From contig AP026138.1 of the NCBI GenBank assembly GCA_030295235.1, positions 186,001-250,000 on the forward strand: 64,000 nt of DNA. Direction: 5' to 3'. The notes beneath the pieces were generated by a model. That model was not told the DNA's origin, made no database searches, and saw nothing but the letters and a program-made list of their open reading frames with translations. Each line of letters opens with the position of its first letter. Position 1 is the stretch's first letter. Origin of the DNA: Fistulifera solaris (Eukaryota; Bacillariophyta; Bacillariophyceae; Naviculales; Stauroneidaceae). Both the position numbers and the translations under genes were made by a program. This document shows positions 53,784 through 64,000 of this stretch, in pieces.

Positions 53784-54269
53784 ATGTTTAAAATGACAAG
53801 AACGTTCGTGATACTACTAAGCTGCGCAATCATGTCGGCAATGGCACTTGCCGACTCTTCTCTGTCCGTGACATCCGAACAGGACCCGATGGAACGATCC
53901 CTTTTGTTCCGTAGACTGTGCGGTCGTCACCAAGGTCCGACAAAGCTGACAGCAGGAAAGCTAGCCGCGTTTGATATTAAAAAAGACCAATGGTTAGCAT
54001 ATGTTCTCGAAGGTGTTCCTTCGGGTCAAAATTGCGTTTGCGAAACCTCGTGCGCCTTTGCGCCTCTCAATATCGATCTGTACTCGAATACGGACAAGGA
54101 TATCACCTTGGATACGGCTTTCGCCTGGGATGATGCTTCCACGGAGACTGATAGCAAAGAAAGCACCACAGTGACACTCAACAATGGGTCGAAATACAAC
54201 TGCTATGCTTACGTCCTTGGAAAGGAAAAGGCTGATGGCTGCTTTATCGAATGCAATACTCAAGCGTAA
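53784..54269 (+). CDS. Secreted Cys-rich small protein, unknown
   Basis: ATG 53784 (or 53793) begins a signal peptide (TRTFVILLSCAIMSAMALAD) with a likely cut after ALA. The mature part has an RRLCGRHQGPTKLTAGKL start. It contains eight further Cys (the VCETSCAF, KYNCYAY and GCFIECNTQ regions) and an NGS N-glycosylation site. The strand pattern (LAAFDIKKDQWLAYVLEGVP ... NIDLYSNTD) is reminiscent of prepeptidase-C-terminal beta-sandwich domains, but this is only an impression. A secreted or cell-wall role is likely. The frame is intact. Confidence 0.72.
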   Translation: MFKMTRTFVILLSCAIMSAMALADSSLSVTSEQDPMERSLLFRRLCGRHQGPTKLTAGKLAAFDIKKDQWLAYVLEGVPSGQNCVCETSCAFAPLNIDLYSNTDKDITLDTAFAWDDASTETDSKESTTVTLNNGSKYNCYAYVLGKEKADGCFIECNTQA

Positions 54270-54662
54270 AGTAAGTGCTGAACAGAAGATCGTTTAAGGT
54301 CACAATGGCTTGGTGATTGAAGAGAAGCACATTTATTCAGAACATCGACAGACATGTTGTAGAAAAGAGAAAATGCCTCGACTATGATAGCTGAGACGAA
54401 AATCAAAAACTCAAATTATATTTATCAGTGTCTTTCACGTTGTAATTTCCAATTATACTTCGACTAGTCTAGCTCTAGGCTTATCTTAACAACTTAAGCT
54501 CGATTTCGGAAAGCGTTGTCGTATTTGTTGTTTCCTAACCCTAATGCATAAAACTATAGCACGACTTGCATTATTTTGCAAAACAATAATGTGGGCTTAT
54601 TTTCAAGCGACGTTCTATTATTTTTAATAAAGAATACTGGTACAATCATTTAAACATCGAAA
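54270..54662. other. Intergenic region
   Basis: These 393 AT-rich bp lie upstream of the UBA-like gene. No gene or repeat is seen. Confidence 0.4.
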
Positions 54663-55119
54663 ATGGCGTCGAATGGGACTATGCACCGCAAATCGTCGAG
54701 TCTTGGCGACAAGCACTATTCCATGCTGGAGCCGTGTCGCGTCGTCATTCAAAGCTCGACAAGGAAAGGACTGCCTACCGTGAGACTGCCCGCGGAGTGC
54801 GTTGCGGCCAGCGAGACACCGCTGCCTCCCATGTATAATTTTACTTTAGGTGCGTAAAGTTGTTCCTCCTTCATTTTGCGACTTTACCGATGATCCAACG
54901 CTTGTGTGCGTGCTCGATCACTTAGAAAAACAAGTCATTAGCCGTCAAAGCGAACGACATCAACAGCTTCAGTTAGGAGAAACTCCAGAAGTTATAAAGC
55001 AAGGAGTCATTAATCGTATGAAAAGCGTCACAAATGCTGAAGAGGACCTTTGTATTGCAATTTTGGAGGACAATAAGTATGATTTGAAAGCTTCCCTTGA
55101 CGCATTTTTTCAATCGTAG
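54663..55119 (+). CDS. Small protein with C-terminal UBA-like domain
   Basis: There are two exons with an intron at 54850-54925 (76 nt, GTGCGTAAAG...CACTTAG), joining NFTL to EKQVISRQ. The product is about 126 aa. The C-terminus (TNAEEDLCIAILEDNKYDLK, then ASLDAFFQS) matches the three-helix UBA/CUE pattern, which binds ubiquitin in many proteins. The N-terminal part contains VVIQSSTRKGLPTVRLPAEC and no known motif. An alternative reading without the intron stops at once. Confidence 0.68.
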
Positions 55120-55247
55120 GAGTGCACGCCGAAGGAGCACAAGCAGGAGGGCACACTTGGATATAAATTGTGCTTTGAAAGTGATTATTTACATTCTTAT
55201 ATAGCTATTCACATAAGGGATTTTCTCTTAAAAATTGTGCAACGTAT

Positions 55248-56201
55248 TCATGTCGTAGAAACGACAATGTAGAGATACGAGTCAGGGTGACACAAACACT
55301 CCCATAAATCTAGAACTAACAAATCAAGCGAAGGATGACTTCCTTGAATTTTCCAACATGCTGAAGAAAAAGCCGCAAGCGATTCCTGGTGCGTATCCTT
55401 CGTTCTGTCGAACCCAAAGTCAGGAAGCCATTCCGTCAAAAGTTCACCCAAATGTAACTGCCGATCCACCAAGCACGACTTTTGCAAACACGGCAAGGAC
55501 CCAGAAGAAAGCAACACACGCACTGGAATTCGTTGATTCGCAACGTCCTCGGTGATTCGGGAGCGCCATTCGTGGCGAGTTGCGCATTTGGTTTCCTGCA
55601 AACTGTTCCACAATTCGTCGTGGGCCTCTTTCGTCATCCATTGCAAGGCTGCACGACCCGACCCCGCCCGCAAGGCAATCGCTTGTTTGATTGAATTTTG
55701 AAAATGTGACCGCAGTGACTGTATGGAAAATGGTAAAAGCTGGGAGGGAAAATTGTTAAAGTGCAAACGCAATCGCCAAGGCAGTGCATGGTTCGCGTGC
55801 ATGTCGTAGAGAACACCCGTAAACAATTGCCATCGTAACGGAGCTTGAGTGACCTCGTCTTCCCACCAGCAATCGGGTAAATCGGATTTTGAGTTGTCTA
55901 CTAATTGGAGTGGTTCTTTGGTGTCAGTTTCTTCCTCTAACTCGCCTGGATCGGGCTCTTGCCATTTCAGTCCTTGAAATGCAATAGGGGCAAACTGATG
56001 TAAGCGACGGATCGCAGTAGAGAGTCCCAAGTGTAGGTACGTTTGTCTCGAAACCATCAAGTGCAAAGGTAGCGGTCCTGTTGGAGCTGAAAGCGACGTT
56101 GGTGCCAAGGTAACGACAACAGGGATACGACCCTCGTTGTTGATTCGTTTCACGGTTTCCGAGTCGAAATGATGAGGCGATTGTTCTTGGCTCGGGCTCA
56201 T
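55248..56201 (-). CDS. ATG5: Autophagy protein ATG5
   Basis: ATG5 is joined covalently to ATG12 and with ATG16 forms the E3-like complex that lipidates ATG8. The start is ATG 56201 (MSPSQEQSPHHF). Family features are IPVVVTLAPTSLSAPTGPLP, MVSRQTYLHLGLSTAI, WQLFTGVLYDM, LPWRLRLHFNNFPSQLLPF, IPVRVLLSSGSLPCLQ, LHLGELLTEWLPDF and the ending LWECLCHPDSYLYIVV. The conjugation lysine is probably the K in FQNSIKQAIALRAGS. The single frame of about 317 aa is uninterrupted. The start is 370 bp from the divergent mitochondrial carrier. Confidence 0.92.
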   Translation of the reverse strand: MSPSQEQSPHHFDSETVKRINNEGRIPVVVTLAPTSLSAPTGPLPLHLMVSRQTYLHLGLSTAIRRLHQFAPIAFQGLKWQEPDPGELEEETDTKEPLQLVDNSKSDLPDCWWEDEVTQAPLRWQLFTGVLYDMHANHALPWRLRLHFNNFPSQLLPFSIQSLRSHFQNSIKQAIALRAGSGRAALQWMTKEAHDELWNSLQETKCATRHEWRSRITEDVANQRIPVRVLLSSGSLPCLQKSCLVDRQLHLGELLTEWLPDFGFDRTKDTHQESLAAFSSACWKIQGSHPSLDLLVLDLWECLCHPDSYLYIVVSTT

Positions 56202-56571
56202 CTTGCGGGGCTTGGTGCAAAGAAAGAATGGCAAAAACCAAACGAAAATCAGCCTCTGTGAGATATTATGAAGGAGAAATTGCAAGAAGAGGATACCCGC
56301 AGAGTCTTCTGAAGGTGCAATAGGTGCATGTTTTTTTGCTTTCGACGAAAAAAACAGCGATATTATAAGTCTCAGTTAGTCCCCAGTGTAATTACGAGTC
56401 ACGAGTCGCTCAGTCGCAGCGGTGACCTTTTTGACGCCACAAAATTCGCTTTCCGAGTTCGAAAACATGCCGAGAAAGAAGACCATTGAAAAAAGCGAAA
56501 GCCGACGAGATCCCATCGTTTTTCTCATTTATCCTGCCGATAGTCCATCACCTTCTTTTTGACGTATCACC
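56202..56571. promoter_or_regulatory. Divergent promoter region ATG5 / mitochondrial carrier
   Basis: These 370 bp are shared by two divergent starts, so they should contain both promoters. I found no specific motif. Confidence 0.4.
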
Positions 56572-57514
56572 ATGTCGTCTGCCTCAGAACCACGTGCGGT
56601 CGCTCGTGACATTTTCTCGGCGACGATAGGGAGTATTTGCTGTTGCTATGTCGGCCAACCATTTGACACGGTCAAGGTAAGAAAAAATGGATCCTGCCTG
56701 ACTTTCATACAAAACTAACACATCCTTGATTTAGGTACGAATGCAAACGAACCCTTCCATATATAGCAACGTCATGGCATCCACCCAAGCGATATGGATG
56801 CAAGAAGGCGTGACCGCGTTCTGGAAGGGTGCCGTCCCGACGGCCATGGGGATGGCGGCCGAAAATGCCATGGCGTTTGGTGTCAATGCCGCTTTAAAAC
56901 GCGCGTTTCCGGATCCAGTCACCCAAAGCGAAGAAGGGCCGCCGAGTCTACTCAAACCCTTTGCCATGGGCGCCATCACGGGATGCTGCTCGGCATTCGT
57001 TCTTCTCCCGAGCGAAATTGTCAAGGCGAAACTGCAAGTCGTGGTTGGTAAAAACATTACAGTGCAGGAAGTCATTCAGAGTATTTTGAAGCGTCAGGGG
57101 TATTCGGGTATGTTCGCCGGACTGGATGCTCAGTTAGCGAGAGATTCTTCATTTTACGCTGTTTTCTTTGGTGGATACGAGCTGTTTTGTTATGGTTTTC
57201 GCACATTCGTACCATCTATGCCTGATGAATTGAATTACTTTATCAGCGGTGGGCTTGCGGGATGTGTCGGATGGACGGTTGCGATGCCTTTTGATGTACC
57301 AAAGACAAATGTACAAGCAAGCTACGATTCCAAAATTGTTGGAACTTACGTTCCGGAGCTACTAAGAATCGCAAAGCAACGTGGGATTGGGGGTCTTTAT
57401 AGTGGTCTAGGGCCTACATTAGTTAGAGCATTTCCAGCAAATGCTGCTCTTTTCTTGGGTGTGGAGACGGGTAAAAAGCTTTTTGATAATGCAGTGTGGA
57501 AAGAGGCAGCTTAG
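56572..57514 (+). CDS. Mitochondrial carrier (SLC25 family)
   Basis: This is an inner-membrane solute exchanger with three repeats of two helices. Exon 1 (56572-56676) encodes MSSASEPRAVARDIF and the first signature QPFDTVK. The intron is 56677-56734 (58 nt). Exon 2 starts VRMQTNPSIY and holds the second and third signatures, LPSEIVKAKLQ and MPFDVPKTNVQ. The matching [FY][DE]GxxP-like loops are FWKGAVPTAMG, FAGLDAQLARD and YSGLGPTLVRA. The total of about 295 aa is normal. The second repeat (AQLARDSSFYAVFFGGYELF) resembles ornithine/carnitine-type carriers, but the substrate is not certain. Confidence 0.92.
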
Positions 57515-57666
57515 TATGATATGCAGCACGTCCTTGCTGCGCTTAACGCAGTTTTGTCTTCCAAGCACTGTGAGCCTGACTCTGTTTTGACTTGATCCAA
57601 AAAAGCATACAAATGGCAGAACGAACACATTACTATTTTGATCAACATTATTTATTAGACAGCGCA

Positions 57667-60600
57667 TTACTCGTCGTCGAGCTCCTCTTGTGGAATCGAG
57701 CGAAGCGGTTTTGTTCGCTTGGGCCGTTTACTCTTTTTGGCCTTTGCAGCGTTTTTGCCCCACTGCCTCATTCTCGGCCTCAATTGCTGCAGTTTCGCTT
57801 ATCTTGTTCTCCCACTCGTCCAAGAATTGACGAGATTCTGGTTTTGCGGACTTTTTCGCTTTCCCAACAATCATCAAAAACTGCTTCTTCACGTCCTCGT
57901 TGCAAAGAGCGTCTTTGTAAAGCTTGAAGCTGTCGGACAAGCACTTGATTGTCTTCTCGTTCATTTTGAGTTGTGATATGCAAAAACAAGATCAGCTGTT
58001 TGCTCTAGGGATAAGCACTTCGGGAAACGTTGACAAAGTTTCTCTGTCAGCATCTCGTTCTGTCTGTCTTTCTTGACGTAACCAAGCAAAAACGACATGA
58101 TACCCCTGAAATCTTCTTTTTGCATTGATTGTTGGCTCAGCTGGCTGATGATATCTGGCAAAAGATTGTAGACAGGGTTGTTGCTCCTCTTGCTGAGTTC
58201 ATGGAACAGTAATCGAGACATATCACGAATTCGAGGATCATTATCTCTTAGACAAAGGGCAATTTCACAGACCTGGCCCTTGACTTTGACCATGTCGTTC
58301 AAGACTAGATGAGTTAAGACCATCAGAGTGTGTCTTCGAACCTTGGTCGAGTTATCACGTAGGCAGGCGTACAGATGAGGTGTGTACGGTTCTACCTCGT
58401 TAGGAAAACGAAAGGCCAGATCGCCAAGCGCAACAACGGTGTTAGCTCGGAGGGTAGTATCACCAGGTGGCGCTTTTGACAATGCTGTAAACAGAAGTGG
58501 TAGATGCTTTTCGCAGAAATGGCTCGAGACACACATGAATTTAGTCAAAGCTAAAACCGATGCTTCCATGAGAATCTTGGACTCGAATCGCCCTCCGTCG
58601 TTAGCTACGACACGGGCAAGAAGCGGTCCGAACTTTCCGATGAGTCCCCTATTCAAGATTTCCCTTTCGGATATCTCGGCCATATTCCTTTCATTTTCTG
58701 CTTCAGCTGCTTGAGCAATACCCAGTTCGGCCTCGATATCATCGTCTTCATGAGTACTAGCACGGCATTTGGCCTTATCCGCTTCTTCCTGCATCTTCAC
58801 GGCACGTTTCGCATTACCTCGTCGAACGCTTCCGCTTAGAGCCTCTGTATATACCAGCAAATTGAGCGAAATTTGTCCAAGCATGTGGAAAAATCGTGCT
58901 AAATGAAGTGGGTGACAAAGAGAATTTTGTCTTTCAAAGGTGAAATGACTCATAGTAACGATAATAGAACGACAAGCCGCCTCTGGCTCGGGGCAGATGA
59001 CAAAGAGAGCTTTTATTGCTTGCTCTGCTGCTGAAAACCATTGGAGAGTATCGGCTTCGCTGGCATCGAGACACCAGTCCCCTTGAGCGACTGCGCACAA
59101 CTGTTCCATCAGACGCTCAAGAATCAAATATTTGGCATCGCTCAAATCGATTTTTGCACGGGGTACACGCTGCAACAAAACCGCAGCTGCACCAATGGCA
59201 GCCCAATCCCGAGAGTCTTGAGCATGATCGCCTAAAGCCGCGTCTAGCAAAAGTTTGAGACGACTTTTACTATCAATGATGCTACGATCAGCAGTGGCGC
59301 CCATAGCTATCAGCTGAAGGGCGGAAGTGCGATTTTCATGGTCATTGGCCACGGCCGACCATAAAATACCAAAAACTTCGGCAGGAATGCGGTTTTCTTT
59401 AACCAAATGACTTATGGCTTCTTCAATCGATGCCAGCTCACTCTTGTTTGCCTTGTCAACAAGTTGAACCAGGTTATTGGCGATGCGCTTACCAGGAAGA
59501 TTCTCCGCCCCTACTGAACCAGGAACGGTTATGAAAACCTCGACAAATGCTTTTAATACTTCCTCACGAATTGCTACCTCTGGTGACCACATGAGAGCTA
59601 GCGCATGTTTCATGCCGGTGACTGCACATGGTAGTTGGAAGTGCTTCGCTTTTACAAAGAAGCGCAGGGATTCGGTCACATCGGTGGTGTTATTTGATAG
59701 CATCAAACTCTCAAAAGCCAATGTAGCGTCTTCCAACACATCGATAAAATCGAGGGCGGATTGCGTAAACTTCAAGGCCTGCGCCTTCGTGCAAAATTCC
59801 TTATCTGCGCTGGAGAGGTTTTCGGTATCTTCGAGCAGCGTGTCAGCTTCTGCTAGAGACGCTGCCAGGGCAGCTCGCTCCACTTCTTGCATCGCGACCG
59901 CAGATTCGGACTCCTCGGCATCCTTCATTGCTGCTTCATTTGCTTCGCGGATATGTGCGGGCATGTTCTCTTTCATGTACGTATAAAGTTCATTCAACTT
60001 CGCGCGATAGGGTGCAGGATCTAGATTTCCCATAAAAGGGTTGTTTTCCAAGAGCTCCGAGAGAAGCTGCGATAAGATTGTTGTGAGAGGTCTCGTCGGG
60101 TCAACGGTAAAATTCGTTCGGCATTCGCACTTACCAACAATGCTTGTTTGCGAACAATTACAGTTCTATCCTGTAATCGGTCTACTGCCATTCGCGTAAC
60201 AGGCAAAAAATGATCCTTTGGTAAGCTCTTGTTCTGGATCAAACTTATCCATGTTCGTAGGACGGTTGCTCGCGTGTATGAGCTTGTGTCGTAGAGCCGT
60301 GTAGAAAGCACAGACAACAAATTCTCCCGTGCTTTATTAGCATCGAGCATGGCCGATTCTTCGGATTTGGCGTTGTTGTGTGCTAGTGATTGGAGAATAT
60401 GGCCGATGGCTGTGACGAGGGCATTGCGCATGGTGTATGGTTCGCTGTCAAGAAAGAACATGAGTTGCGGCATATGTTTCAGCACCAAGCGAGGTTGCGA
60501 TGCCGCAAGACTTGAGACAAAAGGCGCGACATTCTTGATGCCCATGCTGTCCAATCGTGCTACTTCTCGAAGAAGTTCAACCGACAGAGTTTCGCTCTTA

Positions 60601-61503
60601 GCGCATAATTCAGCCACGATACTGGACATGTGCTCCAATGAATGCATCATATCCATGAGGGATGTCGTAATCAAGCTTAAGATTGAAGTGTGGCTCAATG
60701 AAACTTCAAGAATCTGTAGTGCAGTATCCCCACAGGCGGTTTTTCGATTGATCACTCCGCTGGAAACTTCGAGCAAGGTGTAGGCAGTTCGACAAGGCAA
60801 AATGATAACGCTCTCGTCCACGACACCACGTTGCCAGAGCAAATTCGGATATTTCGCCATATGGTGAGCTGCAGTCAACAGAGCTCCCGCTGCAATGCTG
60901 CGATATTCGGAATCAAAGCCAGCTTCTTTGCGATTAGCCTCGTTCAAGAACGTGAATGTGTAAATCATGTAGACGTGGCAAGCCCAAGCATCACGGAACG
61001 CTTGAGATACCACATCATTTGATGTTACTAAAATATCCGCTAGCGACTTCATTGCATCAGCGAGGACCTGAACAAGATCGTTTCTTGTTTCGACTGAAAG
61101 TGAAGTAGATTTTCTGAACAAACAAAACGGTTAGCATGCGAACTCGAAAGCTTTTTAAAAGATCAATCACTTACCGAACGAGCGTATACAGAGCTTGCAT
61201 TCGCTCTTCATCCAACCAGACGTCTTCATCTTCTGAAAACAACCGGTGATCACTATTCTTCAGCACGTGGTTTCCTTGCTCGAGTTTGTTCACCAATTCG
61301 GTGAATGAGTCCGCGCGGGCAGCCTCGTTGTCGTCGGCGAAATCTTCCGGATAAGGAAGAAGGTCATAAGGAGCTCTTTCCAAGTCCTGGATAGAGGAAG
61401 GGATAGGAAAGCGAGACTTCATGGTGTTATTAGCGGCTGGACGTCTCGATGAAGTCCATTGTGAGACTTTGGTTGTTTGTTCGATGGTTGGATCGATCAT
61501 CAT
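57667..61503 (-). CDS. NCAPD2: Condensin complex subunit 1 (CAP-D2), HEAT-repeat protein
   Basis: It is a non-SMC subunit of condensin I that drives mitotic chromosome compaction. ATG 61503 starts exon 1. The introns are 61114-61174 (61 nt) and 60067-60134 (68 nt), the latter joining VRKQALL to LLSELLENNPFMG. The C-terminal HEAT block is very characteristic: VRRHTLMVLTHLVLNDMVKV, KGQVCEIALCLRDNDPRIRD, RLLFHELSKRSNNPVYNLLP, then DIISQLS. The frame shifts at the T4 run 57964-57967; one added base links AYHNSK to MNEKTIKCLSDSF. A second shift near 57755 is needed to reach a basic/acidic tail (AKKSKRPKRTKPLRS ... EELDDE). I set the stop at 57667-57669 on that reading. The protein is about 1,236 aa. 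Confidence 0.92.
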
Positions 61504-61885
61504 TGCTTTGCGGTGAACGATGCTCGCGAGCTCGTTTTACAGTTAATGAGTAAGTATTATTACTTAGGGATTCTCAGGAATCCTTGCGTCACACAATCCA
61601 CTGTTGTAAGTTCAAATTTTAACGATACGGTACTGCCACATCTATCAGAAAACCAAGAGTAGGGTGCGTAGATAACACTTGATACAGAGCTAGTAGCGGC
61701 TTTCGACTATGATGTATGAAGTTGAATCGGTACCGCTACGATCTCATTCACAAAACGCGTCCGAACCGCCGCAAAAAAATCTGGCGCAGAAGACGAAGCT
61801 GTTTGCGTCGTCGACACCATTGAGATGCCCATTACAACCGTTTCTTTCCTGAGTAAGCTCATATTTGTGTGATTTATCAACTGTG
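61504..61885. promoter_or_regulatory. Divergent intergenic region CAP-D2 / membrane protein
   Basis: These 382 bp lie between divergent starts. No clear element is visible; both promoters are expected here. Confidence 0.35.
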
Positions 61886-64000
61886 ATGGATCCAATGGAA
61901 GAACTTTCTTATTCGGAAAACGTCGATGAGAGCGAAGAATGTAGTGAACGAATGTTCCACGGAAGTATTAAAATGAATGATATGTACGATGATGAAGAAG
62001 CTTACGATATGATGGATTATGGAGAGGTATCTCCTGAACCTATCGAAAGTGAAGTAATTTATGACGCTCCATTCGTTGACGCCGGTTTGGATCCGCTGTT
62101 TGAAGTGAGCGAAAATACGCTAAGTTACGACGAGGAAGGAACGACCGATCCCCAAACAATCCGGCCTAGTAGTCAACCTGGGAATTCGGCCGAACGAAAA
62201 TTTGCATCCAGTTTTTCTGGGGGAGGTTCCGAGCCATTTTCAATTTTACCGGGGCGAAAAGGAGATAACTTGCAGTCATCTCGGCAAGAGCCGCGTCGCC
62301 GGATAACTATATCGGGGCCTGGAAATAATGAAAGTGATCTTCCTTTACGATCGTCCCGACGTCGGAACCTTTACCGACCTTCTTTGACAGAATCTTTGGC
62401 GGACTCTTCCGTATCTTCCGATGGGAACGACAGTTCACGTCCAAAGTCACGCAATGCGACAGTCTTTGCGGTGAGTCGCATTTCGACACGCCGAAATACC
62501 TTGAAACGAGAAACGAGCAAAGACTCCTTAACAGCTGCTGTCGATCGTCTTGCGGAAAACAACAATGATTGGGAAAATGTGGCAGCGGCTGCCGCCGTCG
62601 TGGCCGCATCTACCCATACACTGGCCAAGCGGAGTCTTGTTCAGTTTGGTCGAGGCGACCACGTTCTGGTCATGCTGACTCTTCTTAATATTACCAATCA
62701 GCTCGATGATAAAGACATGTTTACGACAGATCCTGTCAACTGCTTCGGTTACGCCGCAGGCGAAGGCACCAATGAAGCTCAGAGACATGGGCCTTATAAG
62801 TATCTACTCTGTCAAGTACAAACGGTTCATTTCGACGAAGACGAGCGATATTATACAGTGACTCGAATGGATACTGGATCTCAACAACGAGCCGATCCGG
62901 GCTGGATGGAACCCATCAAGGACCCGCGGGCGATCGAAAGTGCCTTACGTGCCGCACGCCGGACTCCACGAACCCAAGACGCGCCGAAAGCAGAGACACC
63001 GGGGCTTTGTTTTTGGTTGGCCGTTTCACCGTTGCGCTTCTTGACCACAAAAGCGCTTCCTTTTTATAAGCACACGAAGCGATCCACGAAGCGGCTCGTG
63101 GAAAGTATTGTTCACGGCAAAGATGGATACGAACTTCGTTTCCGCTGTACGGCAATCAACTTTTTGGTTCTTTGCAGTTTGATTTATCTTTTCATCGACG
63201 TTGTTGCGCTGGCTTTCCTTTCTACTGAGACTGACTTTGCTGTCTCAGTTGTTGCATCGTAAGTTTTAGTGCGATGAATCTTTATTCCAGAAAAGAGTTA
63301 ACTGACTATTTTCAGGTTCGTTTGGGTCGTTCTACTTCTCGAACTCTTGTTTGAGTGCATGATCCGTCCTTCAAATTACTTTTCTCTTATAGAAACAGAC
63401 AAGGCCTATGCACCACTAACAGCGCGAAACATAAATAGGTTTCATCTTGGTTTTGAGCTCATTGCGTTGCTGATGTTCGTCCCATCAATGTTGTGCATCA
63501 TGACCGATTATTGTGAAGAGAATATATGGCTCAACGGTGTCGAGGCTGCTTTGAGCGCAGTCAAAAGTGAGAATGCTTGGCGAGCCGCAATAGGGAGATT
63601 TAATTTGAATCTGACATTTCTGCGATGCTTTGGGCTAGTAAGACATTGGAAACAAATGTGGATCGCACATACCCTCGAAGGCAAAGACAGCAGTCAAAAC
63701 AGTAAGTTGTCGATAGGCGAGATGGGCTACGTTCAATTCTTGACATCTAATGGCATTGTTGAAAGATTTTACTCGTAAATTGTTTCTCATGGACCATGAT
63801 CACGGTAAACGAGTTAAGAAACGCTTCAGCAAAGCGAAAGCGAACGAAGAGGTGAGTACAACCTTTTAATCTCTTGTGACTGTGCGACGCATAAGCAAAC
63901 TAAGTTTACGACATGTTGAAAAATAGGACGATGAGACAGAAATCACGGTTGATAAAGACGTCGAATTGAAATCACAATCGAAAGAAAATGATCAGCAGCT
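61886..64000 (+). CDS. Membrane protein of unknown function, 3' end off the window
   Basis: The first ATG is 61886 (MDPMEELSYSENVDES). Residues 1-270 are acidic and then Ser/Arg-rich and disordered. A folded part follows (FGRGDHVLVMLTLLNITNQL, YKYLLCQVQTVHFDEDERYY). Next come at least three hydrophobic segments (INFLVLCSLIYLFIDVVALA, FVWVVLLLELLFECMI, LGFELIALLMFVPSMLCI) and a LRCFGLVRHWKQMW stretch. The introns are 63259-63315 (57 nt), 63702-63765 (64 nt) and 63852-63926 (75 nt); splicing gives a highly charged tail. The helices and the Arg/Lys-bearing segment loosely recall a voltage-sensor-like fold, but I would not call it a channel. Confidence 0.75.

Noticed and set aside
60067-60134. 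Frame change in CAP-D2 first taken for a sequencing error
   Set aside because: GTAAGTG...TCGCAG boundaries in phase make it a normal intron.

Overview
The window looks like nuclear DNA of a diatom. It has densely packed eukaryotic genes on both strands, and each has only 0 to 3 short GT-AG introns (54 to 86 nt where I could place them). Several proteins begin with a signal peptide followed by an aromatic residue at the cleavage site (AWS-F, VAA-F, VDG-F, SEA-W, SASA-F). This is the ASAFAP-type bipartite presequence that targets plastids of red-algal origin. A pennate diatom such as Phaeodactylum tricornutum fits the size and style of the genes, but I cannot prove the species from sequence alone.

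Layout. 0-9 kb: a DUF4116-repeat protein, a plastid terminal oxidase, ribosomal protein uL14, calreticulin and a FAM185A-like protein. 9-11 kb: gene-free DNA with a degenerate dispersed repeat. 11-24 kb: a plastid-targeted INSIG-like/zinc-finger fusion, NF-YC, threonine aldolase, a HIG1 protein, a CTD-type phosphatase, a membrane protein, a bZIP factor and cullin-4. 24.1-30.0 kb: a complete 5,859-bp Mutator-like transposon (MULE) with perfect 130-bp terminal inverted repeats and a perfect 9-bp target duplication. It carries a transposase, a zinc knuckle, a repeat-rich region and a Ulp1-type cysteine protease. 30-43 kb: a THEM6-like thioesterase, a duplicated-zinc-domain protein, a glyoxalase-like protein with a very acidic N-terminus, N-acetylglutamate synthase, a low-complexity unknown protein and proteasome beta-7. 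43.4-46.7 kb: a gene-poor AT-rich stretch. 46.7-64 kb: a NifU-C-like plastid protein, an amino-acid transporter, a small hAT-like MITE, two unknown proteins (one a plastid-targeted four-repeat protein), a second MITE, a secreted Cys-rich protein, a UBA-like protein, ATG5, a mitochondrial carrier, condensin CAP-D2, and a membrane protein that runs off the right edge.

The most important caveat is that many clearly conserved genes, including essential uL14, CAP-D2 and NF-YC, are interrupted by one-base frame shifts. Most of these fall in homopolymer runs and most need one extra base to restore the frame. This pattern suggests homopolymer under-calls in the assembly rather than a cluster of pseudogenes, and I annotate each such gene as one locus.

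There is no operon logic. Working themes are protein turnover (CUL4, PSMB4, ATG5, UBA-like protein, and the Ulp1 carried by the MULE), plastid functions (PTOX, NAGS, INSIG-like, NifU-like and the repeat protein), transcription (NF-YC, bZIP, CTD phosphatase) and chromosome structure (condensin).
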